DNA of 64,000 nucleotides, from assembly GCF_017115045.1 (NCBI RefSeq), contig NZ_JABXKK010000098.1:62001-126000 (forward strand), written 5' to 3'. Shown one piece after another: positions 62,328-64,000 of the stretch (position 1 is its first letter; each line of letters starts with the position of its first letter). The notes under the pieces are model-generated. The model did no database searches, was not told where the DNA came from, and saw only the letters and a list, made by a program, of their open reading frames with translations. Source of the DNA: Nostoc sp. NMS8. GTDB lineage: Bacteria > Cyanobacteriota > Cyanobacteriia > Cyanobacteriales > Nostocaceae. The position numbers and the translations under genes were made by a program.

Positions 62328-62594
62328 TTACTCATAATGATATTTGCAAGTCAAAATAATCAATAAATTTTCTTCGATTTTGTAAACTAATCTATGTTCA
62401 TCTGTTATCCGCCTTGACCAGTAACCTTGTAGTTCATATTTTAATGGTTCTGGCTTCCCTATCCCCGCAAAAGGATCTCTTTGTATATCTCTAATCAGTT
62501 CCAATATTTTCTTGAAAATTTTCTTGTCTTCTGTTGCCCACTGACCTAATTGCTCAAAAGCTTCTGGTTCAAAGGTAATTTTTTTCATATTCAT
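62328..62594 (-). CDS. YoeB/Txe-family mRNA interferase toxin
   Basis: 88 residues (86 if the second ATG is used). YoeB-type ribosome-dependent RNase that cuts mRNA and stops growth. ITFEPEAFEQLGQWATEDKK, IGKPEPLKYELQGYWSRRIT and DEHRLVYKIEENLLIILTCK YHY carry the expected Glu, Arg, His and Tyr. It overlaps the antitoxin gene by 26 bases, the usual antitoxin-first order. Confidence 0.93.
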   Translation of the reverse strand: MNMKKITFEPEAFEQLGQWATEDKKIFKKILELIRDIQRDPFAGIGKPEPLKYELQGYWSRRITDEHRLVYKIEENLLIILTCKYHYE

Positions 62595-62820
62595 CTAAAT
62601 CTACATAAATAAGATTTCCTTTTTCTACATTCTCCAAAGCTTTGAGCAGATGTTTTTTGTTAGTCTCTGATTTCAAAAGATAGTTAGTTTCATCTTCTTC
62701 AGTTGATGGTTCAACTAGGACAATGACTTCTACGACTGTTCCTTCTGGTAGTTCCGTTGTTAAAAGTTCAATCCTGCCGTCTTTTCCAACAACAGCTTTT
62801 TGTTTAATCCCACTAAGCAT
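62569..62820 (-). CDS. antitoxin partner of the YoeB-type toxin
   Basis: 83 residues. A short N-terminal strand region (AVVGKDGRIELLTTELPEGT, VVEVIVLVEP) suggests an AbrB/MazE-like swapped hairpin rather than the Phd fold usual for YefM. The C-terminal part (KKHLLKALENVEKGNLIYVD, LDEYEKNYL) resembles the toxin-wrapping tail of YefM antitoxins. It should neutralise the toxin and repress the pair. The overlap ensures coupled translation. The mixed architecture makes the family name uncertain. Confidence 0.8.
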   Translation of the reverse strand: MLSGIKQKAVVGKDGRIELLTTELPEGTVVEVIVLVEPSTEEDETNYLLKSETNKKHLLKALENVEKGNLIYVDLDEYEKNYL

Positions 62821-62861
62821 AATTCTTATTTACTCCGATATTTACCACCTTATTGTAACTT

Positions 62862-63133
62862 TTAATTGAGGGCTGGTTTCAAGCCGCATTCGACAGCCAC
62901 TTTTAAAGCTCTTGCTTTACTTATTAAGCCACGTCGGTAGACTTGCAGAAGTTCAGTTCATCAACTAGATGAACTTCTGCATCATTAAGCTGTCCCTCTC
63001 AGTGACGCGCTTGCAACTCACTGAAAACCTCTTGCTGCTGAGTTTCCATCTGCGTATCGCACAAAGCTAAAACCTTCTCATCTGGTAATGAATCGATAGC
63101 TAGTTCAGTGATAGCGCAGTCAATTTCAGCCAT
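62862..63133 (-). pseudogene. second antitoxin-like small gene, broken by a stop and a frameshift
   Basis: From the ATG at 63133 the frame reads MAEIDCAITELAIDSLPDEK, VLALCDTQMETQQQEVFSEL, QARH, an in-frame TGA, then EGQLNDAEVHLVDELN. A shift of frame then restores LQVYRRGLISKARALKVAVE and CGLKPALN before TAA. Joined, this is a normal ~90-residue helical protein of a type common in Nostoc. TGA is one change from CGA. It lies immediately upstream of the YoeB-type pair on the same strand. Confidence 0.6.
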
Positions 63134-63315
63134 TTTCTACCTGCTTGCCTTTTACTTATGATTGTATCTGCGATCGCTCTGCATCTTCTAGTTAAAAAGA
63201 GCGATCGCTATTAGACATAATAGAACTCGCATTAGTATTAGCTGAATTGTTAGACAACATATCAATAGGGGAATACTGAGTAAAGTGTAAATATTTTAGT
63301 AATTAAGAGAAGATT
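63134..63315. other. intergenic region with octamer repeats
   Basis: About 180 bases. Two copies of GCGATCGC-containing AAAAAGAGCGATCGC occur nearby (62278 and 63194). It should hold the promoter of the partial gene at 63316. Confidence 0.4.
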
Positions 63316-64000
63316 ATGACTATACCATTGACAGTAACTTTTACACTTGCTAGTTGGATTGCCAAAGGACTGCAAGATGGAACTTTTGTAAGGGTTGGGG
63401 GTGTAATTATAGACGCAACAAGTAAACATATTGTTACCTGGTTAAGGGAACCCAATAACTCTCCAATTCCAGCACTAAGTTCTTCCCCTAACAATTTACT
63501 CAACCTTGTTTTCTCCGGTGCAAATCTTGTTGCGTCTGGGGCAAATGCTGTTGCTACAAGACAAGGATTAGCTGATGTTAGTGGACGCTTAGGCGGAGTT
63601 GAACAAACAAGTTTAGGTAATATAGCTGTTTCAGGGGTAAATCTGATTGGAACAGTCGCTAATGCAGCTATTTCTGGGAAAGGCTTCGCCGATGTCAATG
63701 GACGTTTAGGCGGGATTGAAAATCAGTTAGGGGAAATTGGACAGAATCTGCAATTAATTCAAGGAATTTTGCAAGTAACTACTGCTGCTAGCATGCTTAA
63801 TCTAGGTGTTTCAGTAATGGGCTTTGCTGTAATAGCACAGCGTCTCAATGAGTTAGAAAAACGCCTAAAACAAGCGGAAGAACTATTGAACAAAGTCAAC
63901 CGTAAAATAGACCTTAGTTTCTATGCTAATTTTCGTGCTGCAATTGATTTGGCAGTTAATGCCTTCACGATGACTAAACCTGAAAATCGTAGAAGTAGCG
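63316..64000 (+). CDS. large protein of unknown function with internal duplication (partial, runs off the window)
   Basis: Starts with ATG at 63316 behind AGAGAAG and is still open at 64000 (228 codons seen). An N-terminal LTVTFTLASWIAKGLQDGTF region is followed by two similar ~33-residue units: LVASGANAVATRQGLADVSG with RLGGVEQTSLG, and LIGTVANAAISGKGFADVNG with RLGGIENQLGEIG. A hydrophobic stretch and a coiled coil (LNELEKRLKQAEELLNKVNR) come next. The pattern suggests a membrane-interacting or pore-forming helical protein, but that is inference. Family not recognised. Confidence 0.75.
   Translation, partial: MTIPLTVTFTLASWIAKGLQDGTFVRVGGVIIDATSKHIVTWLREPNNSPIPALSSSPNNLLNLVFSGANLVASGANAVATRQGLADVSGRLGGVEQTSLGNIAVSGVNLIGTVANAAISGKGFADVNGRLGGIENQLGEIGQNLQLIQGILQVTTAASMLNLGVSVMGFAVIAQRLNELEKRLKQAEELLNKVNRKIDLSFYANFRAAIDLAVNAFTMTKPENRRSS

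Noticed and set aside
63303..63698. 131-codon minus-strand frame at the window end
   Set aside because: Antisense to the better-supported plus-strand gene, which has a start, a ribosome site and internal protein repeats.

Overview
The window is a chromosomal stretch from a filamentous, heterocyst-type cyanobacterium of the Nostoc/Anabaena group. The evidence is the very frequent GCGATCGC-type octamer, the dispersed short tandem repeats (for example GGGGATT/GGGGACT and TAGGAGT heptamers), and a gene set typical of that group: a glnB product with the cyanobacterial Ser49 motif, DUF2232 beside a TIGR00303-type CobT, RTX beta-helix proteins and a chromosomal ParM-like pair. The species cannot be fixed from sequence alone. 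Most genes are ordinary core or group-specific genes. Between them lie many hairpins, MITE-like repeats and decayed genes.

Layout. 1-4.7 kb: the end of a sulfate-binding protein, a TSUP-family membrane permease, a class-II glutamine amidotransferase, an ABM-domain monooxygenase, purE and nagA. 4.7-10.2 kb: a methyltransferase, clpB and a GT2 glycosyltransferase. 10.4-16.2 kb: a START-like protein, a Tat-type solute-binding lipoprotein, a coiled-coil protein, and a cobT-like gene that carries an in-frame insertion made of intergenic repeat sequence, with a DUF2232 membrane gene upstream. 16.5-22 kb: a Crp-family regulator and a 1350-residue protein with a coiled-coil/acidic front half and an Hsp70/actin-type ATPase back half. 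22.3-31 kb: a polysaccharide region with two polyprenyl-phosphate sugar transferases, fcl and gmd (GDP-L-fucose from GDP-mannose) and a GT4 glycosyltransferase. This region also holds a sugar ABC permease, a catalase-family protein, a 5-formyl-THF cyclo-ligase and an antitoxin-like gene broken by two in-frame stops.

31-42 kb: a CSP41-like SDR, a Uma2 remnant, a DUF5678-retropepsin fusion, a DUF1838 protein, a TrpF paralogue, a 21-bp minisatellite open on both strands, an AbrB-type membrane protein, and an IS5-like remnant bounded by perfect 18-bp inverted repeats with a small intact gene inside. Then come a single-domain cyclic-nucleotide-binding protein, a TspO-family protein, an SH3-type secreted protein and an MtfA-type metallopeptidase. 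42-47 kb: two tandem-duplicated beta-helix proteins. One ends in RTX repeats. The other has lost them. Their upstream regions are also duplicated.

47-58 kb: thiD, a coiled-coil/TM protein, glnB, rdgB, a phosphohexomutase, a ParM-like actin with a small partner 5 bp downstream, a DedA protein, a Gfo/Idh/MocA oxidoreductase and queC. 58-64 kb: a CNNM/CorC-type protein, two exported or anchored hypothetical proteins, one CAT-anticodon tRNA, pyrE, a YoeB-type toxin-antitoxin pair, a second decayed antitoxin-like gene, and a partial gene running off the end.

No single island dominates. The items most worth a second look are the Hsp70-like giant protein, the ParM-like pair, the passenger gene inside the IS remnant, the repeat-derived insertion in cobT, the two decayed antitoxin-like genes, and several uncatalogued MITE-like families seen here in two or three copies each.
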